64,000 bases of DNA from Symbiodinium natans (Eukaryota > Sar > Dinophyceae > Suessiales > Symbiodiniaceae): contig CAJNDS010002490.1 of assembly GCA_905221605.1 (NCBI GenBank), positions 999,001 to 1,063,000 on the forward strand, read 5' to 3'. A program made the position numbers and the translations under genes. Under the pieces are notes generated by a model. The model searched no databases. It was not told the DNA's origin and saw nothing but the letters and a program-made list of their open reading frames with translations. Shown here one piece after another: positions 10,488 to 20,547 of this stretch (positions are counted from its first letter, which is position 1; the number at the start of each line of letters is the position of its first letter).

Positions 10488-11288
10488 ATGGCAAATGTTG
10501 ACATTTTCATGGGCCTTACAGATGCGGATGTAAACAAGGCAGTGTCGTGGCTGGAAGACGCGCGCCACATGCCGGCGACTAGTGGCTTTTCACCAGCGCA
10601 ATGGCTGTGGCACTGGCTTTCGTCTTCACCAGCCTTTGTACCTTTAACGGAGGCTGCGGAAAAAATGGATACCGTCTTTGGCTTTAGCTCTGGCGATTGG
10701 GCTTTTCATTGGGTTGAGGAAATGGAAAAGGCCGCTCCAAACCCGGGCGCAGCAGCTTCCCAAGCCGCGCCGGCACAGACGGCTTTTGACAGCAAGTGGC
10801 CGCATTTTCCTAATGGCCACCGTTCCCTTGGACTGGCCCCCGCTGATCTTCTCCGTGCACATGTATGGTTGGAAGAGGCCGCTTCCTTCGATGGTACCGG
10901 TGGCTGGACGGAAGACGACTGGCTTCGCTTTTGGATGGAGCAGGACTCGGCCTTTGAGACTTTGCTTCAGCGCGCCAAGGAGGCGGGCCATGGCTGGAAC
11001 ATTGGCCAATGGCTTTGGCTTTGGGTGTCGCAAGCCGACCGACCCCAGCCCCCGCCGGCACCTCCTTTAAGCACTGTGCCGCCTTTGGCTACTGGCATGG
11101 GGCCGGACGCCTTCCCGCTTAGCCAGCACAACGAGACGGTAATTGTCCAGCAAATTTACTGCCGCTCTACGTGTCAAGACTGTGGTGCTGGCCATTGCGG
11201 GGTTGTTCTTACGCGCGAAGATCTACCTCATCGGCACCGCTGTGGCATCTGTTACAAAGCTTTTAGGAGGGCACAAGGGCAACCCTGA
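10488..11288 (+). CDS. ORF 4 of the CT-rich cluster: Trp-repeat and Cys/His protein, 266 aa
   Basis: An ATG at 10488 (MANVDIFMGLTDADVNKAVS) follows an acceptor-like CACCCTAG by 14 bases. The protein has four repeats of the form aromatic-x3-Q/D-W-x2-x-W: FSPAQWLWHW (residue 34), FSSGDWAFHW (66), WTEDDWLRFW (140) and WNIGQWLWLW (170). They are arranged as two tandem halves, each preceded by a WLE-Asp/Glu helix. The C-terminus has C225, C229, C232, C237, H248, H250, C252 and C255, a plausible zinc site. I know no family with this layout. Strong periodicity and Trp content argue that it is really coding. Confidence 0.55.
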   Translation: MANVDIFMGLTDADVNKAVSWLEDARHMPATSGFSPAQWLWHWLSSSPAFVPLTEAAEKMDTVFGFSSGDWAFHWVEEMEKAAPNPGAAASQAAPAQTAFDSKWPHFPNGHRSLGLAPADLLRAHVWLEEAASFDGTGGWTEDDWLRFWMEQDSAFETLLQRAKEAGHGWNIGQWLWLWVSQADRPQPPPAPPLSTVPPLATGMGPDAFPLSQHNETVIVQQIYCRSTCQDCGAGHCGVVLTREDLPHRHRCGICYKAFRRAQGQP

Positions 11289-13045
11289 GATAGCCCTTAC
11301 ATCAGCATTTGGTCTTTATTTTGCCACCCTCTGCCTTGGCTTTGCCCGTTTTGGCGGGGCACAGTACATAGAACGTTGTTGGCCTTGTCTCGCCGCATTT
11401 TCCCTCAGTGAGCTTTAGGCTGCTGGAGGGCGATTGGCATCAAAGCACGCCGATGCAAATCCGAGCTTGCGTGCGGTTTCGAAGCTTCTCTCACTTTTTG
11501 ATTTCGTGTACTTTCCCTCATACATGCTCTCGCGCCCAGGTCTGGCTGTGGACGCTGCTCACATTTTTCCAGGCGCGTCTCTCAGAGTATTGTGTCTTTT
11601 CCTTGGCCCAGCTTTATTGTTTTTGCACTGGGTTTTCGGCTCCTTTTGCATGTCGCTTGCTTCTATCTGTTCTGTGCTGGTTCGGCGTGCTTCACTTTGG
11701 CCCACACAGCAGTCCGAGATCGCAGCCTGGGCTTGCACCTTCCAGGTCCGTCCGCCCTGGGAGGTGTACGTTTGCTTCAGGCCATCCTGGCTTCGCGTCA
11801 AGCTTGCCTTCGTTTTGCCCCAAAAAAAAAATGACATTTGGGGCAGCTGTTCTTTCCTTAATGGGGTTTCCCCGTGCGACGGCGCACGACACCTTATCGT
11901 GCTTCAACGGGTCCCTTTCCCAAAGCCACCCTCTCCCACCGCCCAGCCCTATTTCTTTTTTGGAGGTTTCGGCCTCGGCATGCCGATGCTCTGATCCCGG
12001 CCCATGGGGGTGAGCAACCCGGGAGGCCGTTTCGTTACGTTCGCCTGGTCTGGGCGTTTTGAGCCTTGGGCATTTTCTTTCCGCTGCCTGTCACAGTAAT
12101 GTTGGAACTGTCAATAGGCCTCATGCTGGCTTTCTTTCATTCCAGCGTCACACCAGCCGGTTAGGGGTTCTGGATTCCGAGTCTGTCTCGTGTGTGATCC
12201 GGACCACCTAGACTTTGCCTTTCCTGCCCTGGGAGTTGCTTCGACCCCGCGAAGTGCGTGCCGCAACGAAGTCTGGCCCCTTTTTCCACTCTTTTTGTGG
12301 AGAGTCTTTCTCCTTGAGACTGTAACTGCACTCCAGCTCCTCTGCAGAGCTTCGGCTCTTGAGCTTCAGATTCGCGTCGGCCTGCATACTCTGCCGTGGT
12401 TCAAGAGGTTCCTTACGGTTGGATTTAGGCTTCGTGTGCAATTCGAGGCCATCGGTCCCCCTGGCTCTTTGAACTTTTCCTCAAGGCGTCCGTGGCTCAG
12501 AATGCCAGTGCATGTCAGCATCGGTGAATCCTTGCAGATCATTAGAGCGCGGTGCATTGGTATGTCATCTTCCGCGAAGCCGGCACCGCTGGGCACTCAT
12601 TTGAGCCTTTTCCTTGTGATTTTCCCCTTTTCTAGTTCTCGGGCCCAGGGGCTTCAGCTGGTAAGGTCAGCCTTCCATTCAGGGACATCTCTTTTCCTTC
12701 ACAGGTCTCGGCCCCTGCCACCTCTCACCGCCACCGAGACGGCTTGTCCTCGGAGCTGTTCTCAGTGCGTCCATGGCTCAGAGCGACTCTGCCAGTTTTC
12801 GACCTTTACACCCCAGGTGATCAGTGCGTCGCATTGGGTCGTTTGCTTACCCGCTTTTGTTCTCTCTAACCTACGGAGTTTGCCCCGCTTGCAGCGCTTA
12901 CGGAATTTCACTTGCGTTTGTGCTCTTTTCTCAAGCTTTTGGGGTCCAAGACTGTGTGTGGCGTCTCCCCCATTTGCGATTCTCCCAGGGGCTTTTTGGC
13001 GTTCCTGCCGAGGGGACAAAGAAATTCTCTCCCAGCTTTGCCATT
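11289..13045. other. CT-rich spacer with long but doubtful ORFs
   Basis: The plus strand is pyrimidine-rich. It holds a 60-codon ATG ORF at 11831-12013 preceded by an A10 run, and a stop-free frame at 12190-13158 whose Leu/Ser/Phe/Arg/Cys composition mirrors the base bias and which overlaps the next ORF in another frame. I do not call either as a gene. Confidence 0.4.
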
Positions 13046-13357
13046 ATGTCGTCCCAGGACGAGCCTATGTCAGACGCGCGTTTCCACCAGATCCGCAACG
13101 CTGCGGATGGGCCACTTTGGACTGCTTTGACCAAGGATCGGTCCTTTGCGTCCGCTAGGCAAATCCTAGCACACAACTGGAAGGCGCGCTGGAGCATCAT
13201 CCGCCTTGAGAACGACTTAGTCAAAACCCTCCTGGACGCCTTGGCCCAGCATCCTGAAGAGCGGGCTCTTTTTGTCCACAACTTGGCCGAAATGTCCTCA
13301 GAGTCTGAGTCAGAGGAGCTTCCTCCCGCCGAAGCACCAAACAATTCGCGAGGGTGA
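13046..13357 (+). CDS. ORF 5 of the CT-rich cluster, acidic-tailed, 103 aa
   Basis: An ATG at 13046 (MSSQDEPMSDARFHQIRNAA) lies 10 bases after CTCTCCCAG. The protein is rich in Ala, Arg, Glu and Leu, with helical segments (ARQILAHNWKARWSIIRLEN) and a C-terminal SSESESEELPP. Its charged composition is unlike that expected from the surrounding CT-rich DNA, which supports coding. No family is recognised. Confidence 0.45.
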   Translation: MSSQDEPMSDARFHQIRNAADGPLWTALTKDRSFASARQILAHNWKARWSIIRLENDLVKTLLDALAQHPEERALFVHNLAEMSSESESEELPPAEAPNNSRG

Positions 13358-13934
13358 CCCCCTTTTTCTCGAGCCCACAGGGCCTTCCTTTCCTGCGTGC
13401 TTTGTTACGCAGGCTTTCAAACAGCCATTGTACTTACGCTTTCTTTTGTTTGCGCTGTTTCAACTGTTCCATAAGCACTCTGTGCCTCTGCGCCTGGGCT
13501 AGCCTTACTGGGCTTACACCGTGAGATCGTGCAGTCGACATCTGGCCCTTTACGTATGCTTCTTGATTCAAAGACCCCCCTTTGTGATCTTCTTTGGTTT
13601 TTGTTGAGCAGGTCTCACAAGTCTCCGAGTGTGTCACACGGTCATCAAGTCCTTGGCTCACCGCAGTTTTGCGTTTCGGCCCCTCGCGCGGAGGACTTGA
13701 CGGTCTGTGGGGGCCAGCACACGTTTGGCGAAAAGGATGGCTCCATGCTTGTTTGACTGTTCATTGTGAGCATCCGGCCCAGCACTCGCCATGCTGGCAC
13801 GACAGGATTCCCACGTGCGAGATCTTCCGCCCTCGTTTTAGGCACTGTCCCTAAGCCTAGGACTCCTGCATACTGGGTTTCCGGAGGGTAGGATAGGTTC
13901 CTTAGCACTGGTTTAGGGGCTCCTGCCCGCAACC

Positions 13935-14042
13935 ATGTCAGGAGACATGGCCGCTCAGTGGTTCAGATCCGCCGCATCGTCCTTTGGAGTAAATGAGCGG
14001 TTGCAATGCTTTTCTCCGGGTATTTTCCTGCCTTTGGGATGA
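13935..14042 (+). CDS. ORF 6 of the CT-rich cluster, 35 aa
   Basis: An ATG at 13935 gives MSGDMAAQWFRSAASSFGVN and ends at TGA 14040-14042. It is very short and listed mainly because it continues the series of ATG-led plus-strand ORFs. Confidence 0.2.
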   Translation: MSGDMAAQWFRSAASSFGVNERLQCFSPGIFLPLG

Positions 14043-14266
14043 CAGTCAGCCTGTCTCTTGTGCTTTGGGACGGTCCAGTGAGCAGCGGCAGAGTCACAGC
14101 ACAGCCTTTTCCCCCGCACGGCCTCCGGCCCTTGTGGCTCTCAGAGAGCCTTAGGGCACTTGCTTGTTACTTTGCATTTGAACATGGAACACTTTGCATG
14201 CCTTTTACTATACATCACTTTGAGGGGGCTCCAACAGCTGCGTATATCTGCCCGCGGGTCGGGCAC

Positions 14267-14566
14267 ATGGACCGCCCTGACGAGGTGGCTTTTCTGAGGG
14301 AGGAAGTCTCCCGTCTCAGGCATCAGGTTGCCATTCTGCAAGGGGACCTGTCGGGCGCTCATCTGACTACAGAAGGGCTTCTCGCGCGTGTCCTCGCTCT
14401 GGAGCAATCGTCCAGTGGGCACACAGTCCGGTTGTCTGACATGGAGGCTGACCTCGAGCTCTGCAACACTCGTCTGGCGGAGGTCCAGGCCTCTCTATGC
14501 GCAGTCATCCAAGGCATTGGATCTGTATTCTGTTCCATGCTCCGACAGTTGGGCAATCGACCCTAG
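14267..14566 (+). CDS. ORF 7 of the CT-rich cluster, coiled-coil protein, 99 aa
   Basis: An ATG at 14267 (MDRPDEVAFLREEVSRLRHQ) begins a clear heptad pattern (LREEVSRLRHQVAILQGDL, then LLARVLALEQ, then MEADLELCNTRLAEVQ) over residues 8-80. This is a parallel coiled coil by eye. The frame is open upstream to 14006, but that part has the CT-rich spacer composition, so I chose the internal ATG. No family is recognised. Confidence 0.45.
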   Translation: MDRPDEVAFLREEVSRLRHQVAILQGDLSGAHLTTEGLLARVLALEQSSSGHTVRLSDMEADLELCNTRLAEVQASLCAVIQGIGSVFCSMLRQLGNRP

Positions 14567-14813
14567 CCGCGACTTTCGCCTACCACATCCTTGTTGGGGG
14601 ATCGTGTTGTGACACGACTTTCTGCAAGACGACCGGCCTCTTTGGAGCAGTTTTGGTTTTTGGCTCTGCACTTGGCGCTTCGATGTGGCTGGAGCTACAT
14701 TACAATACTCTGCTTGAGCCACCCAGTGAACTGGGGGGCATGCCTGGCACGTCTTCGCTCACTTTTAAAAATTGGGCTGTTCGGTGCGAGCTTTGACTTT
14801 GCCAGTGTTAAAT

Positions 14814-15004
14814 TGGTGGTAAGCTCAGTTTCTCAGCTTTGGCGCAATTCGACTGCTTTGCATTGTGCTTCGAACTCGGAGCTGCATTTCCGGCAAAGTC
14901 AAAAGGAAAGGAGCGAGAGCTTGTGGTAGGTGCTCACTTAGCCTGGAGTTTTCGTAAGGCTTAATGGTGGCTTTGGTAGTGTGGCTTGAACTAGCTGTGA
15001 ACGG
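14814..15004. repeat. 191-bp direct repeat, copy 1
   Basis: By eye this segment is identical to 15454-15644 over 191 bp. The two copies flank a 449-bp interval that begins with the 128-bp dispersed repeat. Confidence 0.9.
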
Positions 15005-15128
15005 TTCATGTGTTTACTCATGTCTGTTTACTGTTGTGAAAGATCACCGTACTTTGTTGCTTTTGGTTCAAGCCACACACCAAATCATGCAGCTTGCATT
15101 ACATCGCTTGGTAGCTTCGCTTTTCGAT
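15001..15128. repeat. 128-bp dispersed repeat, copy 2
   Basis: This copy differs from 7541-7668 at one position. Its first four bases (ACGG) overlap the end of the 191-bp repeat. Confidence 0.85.
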
Positions 15129-15453
15129 CCCACCCACCACTCCCATTATGAAGACACATTCCTTCATTTGGGACGGGTCTCGGGACCTTTGTACAGCTGG
15201 AGCTTGCTCATCTTGCACCCGTGTCACAGTAGTGCTTGTTTTCTGCTTTGGGACATGTTCCATACTCGCGAGCTGTCAGCCGGGTCAACCCAAAGGGGCC
15301 CCCATCTTCTATACGGCTGGAGCTGGCCTCGTTTCACGAGAATCCACAAGATCGTTTTTCTTGCCTTGGTCAAGGTCTGTTCAGCTTTGTACCTGTGTTT
15401 CATCGTGCTGGTAAGTTCAGATTCTCTGCTTTGGCGCAATTTGTCTGCTTGCA

Positions 15454-15644
15454 TGGTGGTAAGCTCAGTTTCTCAGCTTTGGCGCAATTCGACTGCTTTG
15501 CATTGTGCTTCGAACTCGGAGCTGCATTTCCGGCAAAGTCAAAAGGAAAGGAGCGAGAGCTTGTGGTAGGTGCTCACTTAGCCTGGAGTTTTCGTAAGGC
15601 TTAATGGTGGCTTTGGTAGTGTGGCTTGAACTAGCTGTGAACGG
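15454..15644. repeat. 191-bp direct repeat, copy 2
   Basis: This is an exact copy of 14814-15004. A shorter related stretch (AGTTCAGATTCTCTGCTTTG) lies immediately before it at about 15413-15432, which suggests a stepwise duplication. Confidence 0.9.
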
Positions 15645-15666
15645 ATCAGTGTCATACACTGTGGGA

Positions 15667-16008
15667 TCAATCGGTGTAGACCCTTTGTTTTCTGCTTTCT
15701 GCAGGCAGCTCTGTCACGAATGCATCATCCATGAACAACCGGAAATTCTTAAACGCAAACGACCAATCACAACATTGGCTCAGTTCTTCCTCAATTGTCG
15801 ACGGTTGGAACAAGTCTGGAGGTTTCAAGATCTTTCCTCCAGTATCGAACGTATTCGATGTAGTGGGTGCCACTCCTGCACCTTGTCTTAATCCAAGTTG
15901 TGCGGAGAGGCTCTTGCCACCACTCTGCAGCGTACCAGACGTTTTTCCTTTTTCATCTTTTGTCTGCCACCACCCAACGTAACTCTCTTCTTTGGCGGCA
16001 GTTGTCAC
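15667..16008 (-). pseudogene. Gag-like fragment of a retrotransposon
   Basis: The minus-strand frame contains EEELSQCCDWSFAFKNFRLF, close to the (W)-x-DWSF-x-F-x2-F pattern at the start of Gag in dinoflagellate Copia-like elements, followed by MDDAFVTELPAES. The frame starts at a GTG with no ATG and remains open upstream. It lies head-to-head with the Pol fragment at 16035-16626, so the two are not one intact element. Confidence 0.45.
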
Positions 16009-16034
16009 GTCGCTTCTTTTTGCTTGATTGTTTG

Positions 16035-16626
16035 TTGTTGCTTCTTGAAAGACCGGAGCTATTCGAGTGTTCAGAGCTTGGAAAGAAAGAGAAAAGATTG
16101 TTTGGAGAAATAGAAGAAGTTGTGATCACAATCCTGGAAAGGAGACCTCGAGATCCCGGAGATTACGGAGTTTTCAGCGTGAGAGAGAAAATCAAAGGCA
16201 TGAAAAGCCAAGAAGAACTTGAAAAGTATCTGCCAGCGATAGTGGCCGATAGCGATGAATTGCATTTACTCTGGCAGAGGTTGAAAAGAGGACAGTTCGA
16301 AGCTGAAGACAATGGTTGAAGTGTCGAAAGCGATCGAGAAAGAGTTGAGCGAGAACTGCAAGGAGATCCAGAACCAGTAGAACCGTCACCTAAAGAAGTT
16401 GCAAGACACGAGTTGACACACCTGCCGAAGCGGTGTGGGGGTGCAATGCAACGAGAGGAAGAGAAAGAAACTTTGATGTGGATCGCTAATCTTAATGGAC
16501 TTCAAGTTCACTGGAACGAGAGATGAAGAAACTGAAACTGCACAAGAAGTAAAAGACGCACTGTGTCTCAGCTTGGTGATGGTTGATGTGATTCCAGTTC
16601 CGTCGAAGGAAGTGACAACGTCTTGA
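16035..16626 (+). pseudogene. Pol fragment: pre-integrase region of a Copia-like element
   Basis: The frame ending at TGA 16317-16319 (charged: IEEVVITILERRPRDPGDYG) continues in the same frame past that stop as PSPKEVARHELTHLPKRC. This looks like the H-x3-H...C pre-integrase zinc motif. A +1 shift near 16437 restores VQCNERKRK (CxxC). At 16495 the shifted frame reads MDFKFTGTRDEE and LCLSLVMVDV, resembling the start of the integrase core. One stop and one frameshift make it a pseudogene. The 3' part of the element is missing. Confidence 0.45.
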
Positions 16627-16639
16627 TCGAAGAAGTTTG

Positions 16640-17500
16640 TCGAGCGTTGATGTTCGAGAAGAAAGTGACAACGGTTTCAGGTTTGGGGTATTTTTTCTGA
16701 AGACTCAGGTTCCAGTTTTAAAACTTGCAGAGCTGGCTTAAGCAAGTCAAAGTTTTTGTGTTTTTGCATTTGAGAAATTAGAGGAGAAGTGACTAGATTG
16801 TTTTAAATCACAGAGGAGAGAGTGGGAGAAAGAGACCCTCTCAAATCTAGAAATTAGAGAAGATTTTTTTTATTTCATTATTCGAAGATCAGAGAAGTAG
16901 AGACGGAGTGTTTTTTTTTTGGTCTCTAGAAGTGGGGATTGAGGGAGGCGCAGCCGTAAGAACTCTGGGATGCCCCCCCGTCTCTCTCTTCGAAGCCTTC
17001 AAAGTCCTCTCGCCTCGCCTTCAAAGCCTTTAAATCCTTCGTTCACTTCGAAGCCTTCGAAACCTTTAGACCTTCAGCCCCTCCCCTTCTTCGACCTTCA
17101 GTTCAAAGGCTTCAAAGACTTTCCTTTGCCGAAGGGAAACGGGATGCAGCCCCGAGCAAACCAGAGACAGCAAGACCACGTACCAACGTGCCACAAATCT
17201 CATCCTTTCTCGCACTCCACAAAACAACTTTTCAAGGCGTTGTCTCAACCAAATGCGGACACGTCACGAAGCGCAAACTGAACAAACTTAGCACACTGCA
17301 CACTTACTTGGTCTTGTGCAAGCTGATCCAAAACATGAAAAAACCATCATTGTCCACAGATTGTGCGCCTTGAGCATGAGACTGGTTGTGCTTTGCGTAT
17401 TGCTCAGAAAATCTTGCCTGTGTTGTATTTGCTTGGAGAAATTCTCCTTGTTATGTTTGCCCAGTTGGTGCCATGTTGTCTTGACGGTACAGAGAGAAGC
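16640..17500. other. Low-complexity, no gene supported
   Basis: T9-10 runs lie at about 16865 and 16911. A degenerate CTTCAAAGC/CTTCGAAGC repeat (16985-17130) explains the Ser/Pro/Leu/Lys-rich ORF at 16970-17281. Confidence 0.45.
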
Positions 17501-17503
17501 ATT

Positions 17504-17593
17504 GCTGCATGACTTGGCATGAGCATGTTTGGTGCTGCGTGACTTGGCATGAGCATGTTTGGTGCTGCATGACTTGGCATGAGCATGTTTGGT
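17504..17593. repeat. Tandem repeat, 30-bp unit, 3 copies
   Basis: The units begin at 17504, 17534 and 17564. They contain GACTTGGCATGAGCATGTTT and differ by one base (CAT/CGT). On the minus strand it reads as TKHAHAKSCS repeats. A partial echo (AAGCATGTTTGGG) lies at about 17611. Confidence 0.85.
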
Positions 17594-17599
17594 TTTGCC

Positions 17600-19140
17600 C
17601 AAAGTCCCTAAAGCATGTTTGGGTTGACTGCGACACATGTCTCGTCTTGTTGGCATGGCCGAGGATGAGTTTTGAAGCAGTTGGAACTGCTTGAGAGCAG
17701 TAGTGAAGAAGTGCATGTCAGAACTCTGAGGTTCTGTCTTGTTGCAACTTACTCCGTGTCCCGCCACTTCGTTCATTGCCGTTGGACGTGTAGGATGGGA
17801 GTAGGAGTGCAAAGTGGACTCTGAAGCTTCGCTGTTCTGCTGTTAGGAAGTGACCTGAAGTGCCCGAGTGTATACCAAAGCAGTTGCATTGCTCTTTTGC
17901 TTTACCTCCTTTGTAGAACAAAGTTGAGATGGAATTCGTAGTATTTTGGAGCCCTTCGCTCTTGGAGAGAGCTTGCTGCAAGTGAAACTTTGCTGAACAC
18001 TTTGGTGTTTGGCTTAAGTGCGAAGTGAAAAAAGAGACAGTTGCGCCATGGTAGCGGAGCACTGAGCTCTCTCTTAGGCAGAAGCCCCCCAACCCTCGAG
18101 GATCTATGTTCGAGGAGTGTCTAGGAGCTTTCGATGCTAAAATGCATCAGAGTGCAGTTTCAGGTCTCACAGGAGCATCGCTGAGGCACGTGGGCTCCGC
18201 GCCACCTGACAGGAAGATGAGGGGCAGCGTCGTTCCCTGCGCCTTGTAGATGGGAAGCGTTGGCTCTGCGCATTGTTGAAGGGCGATGGCGGTTTAGGGT
18301 TGCTCTTAGGTTGGGTCTGTGCTCCAGCGAGGCTTATGCCTTCCTGTGGTTGTGGTCCTCCCTCCTACTTTCCTCTCTTCAATCTGTCATGAGGGTTTTT
18401 TGTTGGTTTCCTGCTTCCTGGCAGCGGCCCGTTCGTGTACTGCCTCCAGGTGGGTCGTGCTGGGCCCATCTTCTGGGAATTTGTCGGAGAAGGTCAGCGT
18501 TGAGGCTCAAGGATGAAAACGCTTCTCTCTCGAAGCTTGCCACTTCCTTGAGACAGTGTGACCCAGCTTACCTGCAGTGCTCTTCCGCTTTATGCCTCCT
18601 CTTGTACAGTCGCAGGCGCCCTAGTGAGAGCGAAAATGCTGGGTGTCTGCCCTTGGGACGTGGTTTTGCCCACTCCTGCGTGTTCTCCTCCGTGTGTGGC
18701 GTACAGGGTGTGGTTCCACCTCCTCTCTGGCTGAAGCTGAGCCATCGCTCCGTAGCTGCCGTGGGCCTGACCTCATCTTGGGGGGATGCAGGCATGTTAG
18801 GTCTCACGTAGCTCACGTTTGTAGCCCGGGGTGTGGAGTCAGACGGCCACCCCTGTCGCCGGTGCCAAATTGAGTACCGCTGCCAGCCTAAGATGCTGAA
18901 GAGCCAATACGGCTAAGTTTCTGGCCTACGGGCCGCGCATTCTCGCTTCCGGATGAATTTCAAACCCAATTTTAGAGGGTGTGCCACCAGATCTACGGTC
19001 TGGAATTGCCTGACATTGCTTGAGCGTGCTTCGATGGTGATTTGAACTTCAGAGTAGGTGTTGTGTGCATGTACATAGTGTTTGAACTGTGGTGAAAGTC
19101 GTTCGTTTGTCTTTCGAACGTTGTTCGTTCGTTTTCGAAG
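17600..19140. other. No gene supported
   Basis: Several overlapping ORFs occur on both strands (for example a 183-codon plus frame at 18260-18811 of CT-rich type) without domain, splice or composition support. Confidence 0.35.
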
Positions 19141-19149
19141 CCTGAGTAT

Positions 19150-19509
19150 GTGGGACAACTGTTTTCTCTTCGAGGTGAAGTGCCTTTTGACCGAAGTGTA
19201 GGCAACTGTAGACAGCTGGTAGAGGAGCTCTGCAGAGAGTTTGGTACTGCTAGAGTGTGTTTGGAAAGTCTTGCTTTTGTTCCCGAAGGACCTCAGCTTG
19301 CCTGGAAGCCTGCAGAGAGTATTTCAAGCCATGTTCGTTCTTTGGCTCAAGTGTGGAGCCTGGCTCAAGAGGCCTCAGCTCAAGGCCCAAGGCCACGAGC
19401 TTCCGAAGCACGTCTTTCGCTTGTGAGAGAAAAGTGTGCTAGCTACCTGATCAGTCACCTTTTTGCCCCCAAAACACCAGTTTCAAACCTCAATGGAAGC
19501 GGGGACTGA
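19150..19509 (+). CDS. Unknown ORF, about 120 codons
   Basis: The frame is open from upstream of 19150 (no ATG; first codon listed is GTG) to TGA 19507-19509. It has a balanced composition with amphipathic helices (NCRQLVEELCREFGTARVCL and REKCASYLISHLFAP). It may be a 3' exon of a gene whose 5' part I cannot see, or a decayed element. No family is recognised. Confidence 0.3.
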   Translation: MGQLFSLRGEVPFDRSVGNCRQLVEELCREFGTARVCLESLAFVPEGPQLAWKPAESISSHVRSLAQVWSLAQEASAQGPRPRASEARLSLVREKCASYLISHLFAPKTPVSNLNGSGD

Positions 19510-20540
19510 AGCTTCTCTCGCTTGCACCCCACCCACCCACCTAACACCACACATCATGGACTCACCAAGACTTGTTGTGGAGGTAACTTCTGATTGATTT
19601 TCTTGGCCCCTCTTCCAAGCACCTTCACCTTAAGCCACCTGGATTTTTTGGACTCTTGGAACAGAAGTGTTTTTTTTGTTTCCATTTGCAGCGAAAAATG
19701 CAGCCGGACACTGGCTCCACTTTGCAGGCCGTGAAACCATGCGAAACTGGCTGCTCTACAAGGGCCTCCCCAGTGCCAGTTGCAAGTAGTACTTGTGTCA
19801 AGCAACTTACAGGGCCGCGCGGCACAGGGTGGCTGCACTTCTCCGATGAACCTGCATCAAGATCACCAGGTCTGAGCAAGAAAGATGAAACGCTTGCCCC
19901 GCAACACTGACGAATTCTTGAGCATTGCACTCAAGGTGCAATCCCATCCGGACTGTGGGTCGGAAGAAGGGGTCCAAAAATGAGAGCCCTTCTTGCAAAA
20001 AATCCGGACCTAACAAGTCCCTTTTCTTGGCTTTGCTTTTGGTTCCCTTATTCAATTTGCCTTGCATGGCTCTGCCTCAAGCTCAAATTACGGGGCCTAT
20101 TGTTGGTGACGTTTTTTGCGATTTTGAAGCTTTTTTCGGAGTGCATTTTGGCCCTCAAAAAGCTTACATAATCCAATTTTCAGCCGATTTATCAAGCGTT
20201 CCAGAGAGTCACTTGCACATGAGCAGTCACTCTATCAGCAAGTGAAATAGCTGTTTCCAGCAAATCGAAGCTGGCCCTTTCAAGCGACGCCAACTCAAAC
20301 ACTTTTTGGAGCTCCCAAAAGGAGGCCCCAAAACACCACTTGGCAGTAAAGGTGCCTTACAGATTATGGCTACTACGCATCGGTTCTATCAGTAAAACCT
20401 ACCGAGCACAATCAGTAATAGTTGCAAAGATCAGGATATCATAACTCATACACGTGTATTTCTCGTAAACATATTTCAAAAAACAGACGTTTCGTTGCAT
20501 CCCAAATGTATTCACTTATGAAAAGAATCAAACAAGACAC
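19510..20540. other. No gene supported
   Basis: An 85-codon plus frame (19656-19910) and overlapping minus frames are all open, so none can be preferred. The remainder (20250-20540) is AT-richer and featureless. Confidence 0.35.
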
Positions 20541-20547
20541 TACTACT

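Noticed and set aside
12190-13158. 322-codon plus-strand ORF
   Set aside because: No ATG near the start, composition follows the CT-rich DNA, and it overlaps the better ORF at 13046 in another frame.
19341-19351. TTTGGCTCAAG, matching the 3' end of the dinoflagellate spliced leader
   Set aside because: Only 11 contiguous bases match and the 5' part of the leader is absent; it lies inside an ORF. Probably chance.
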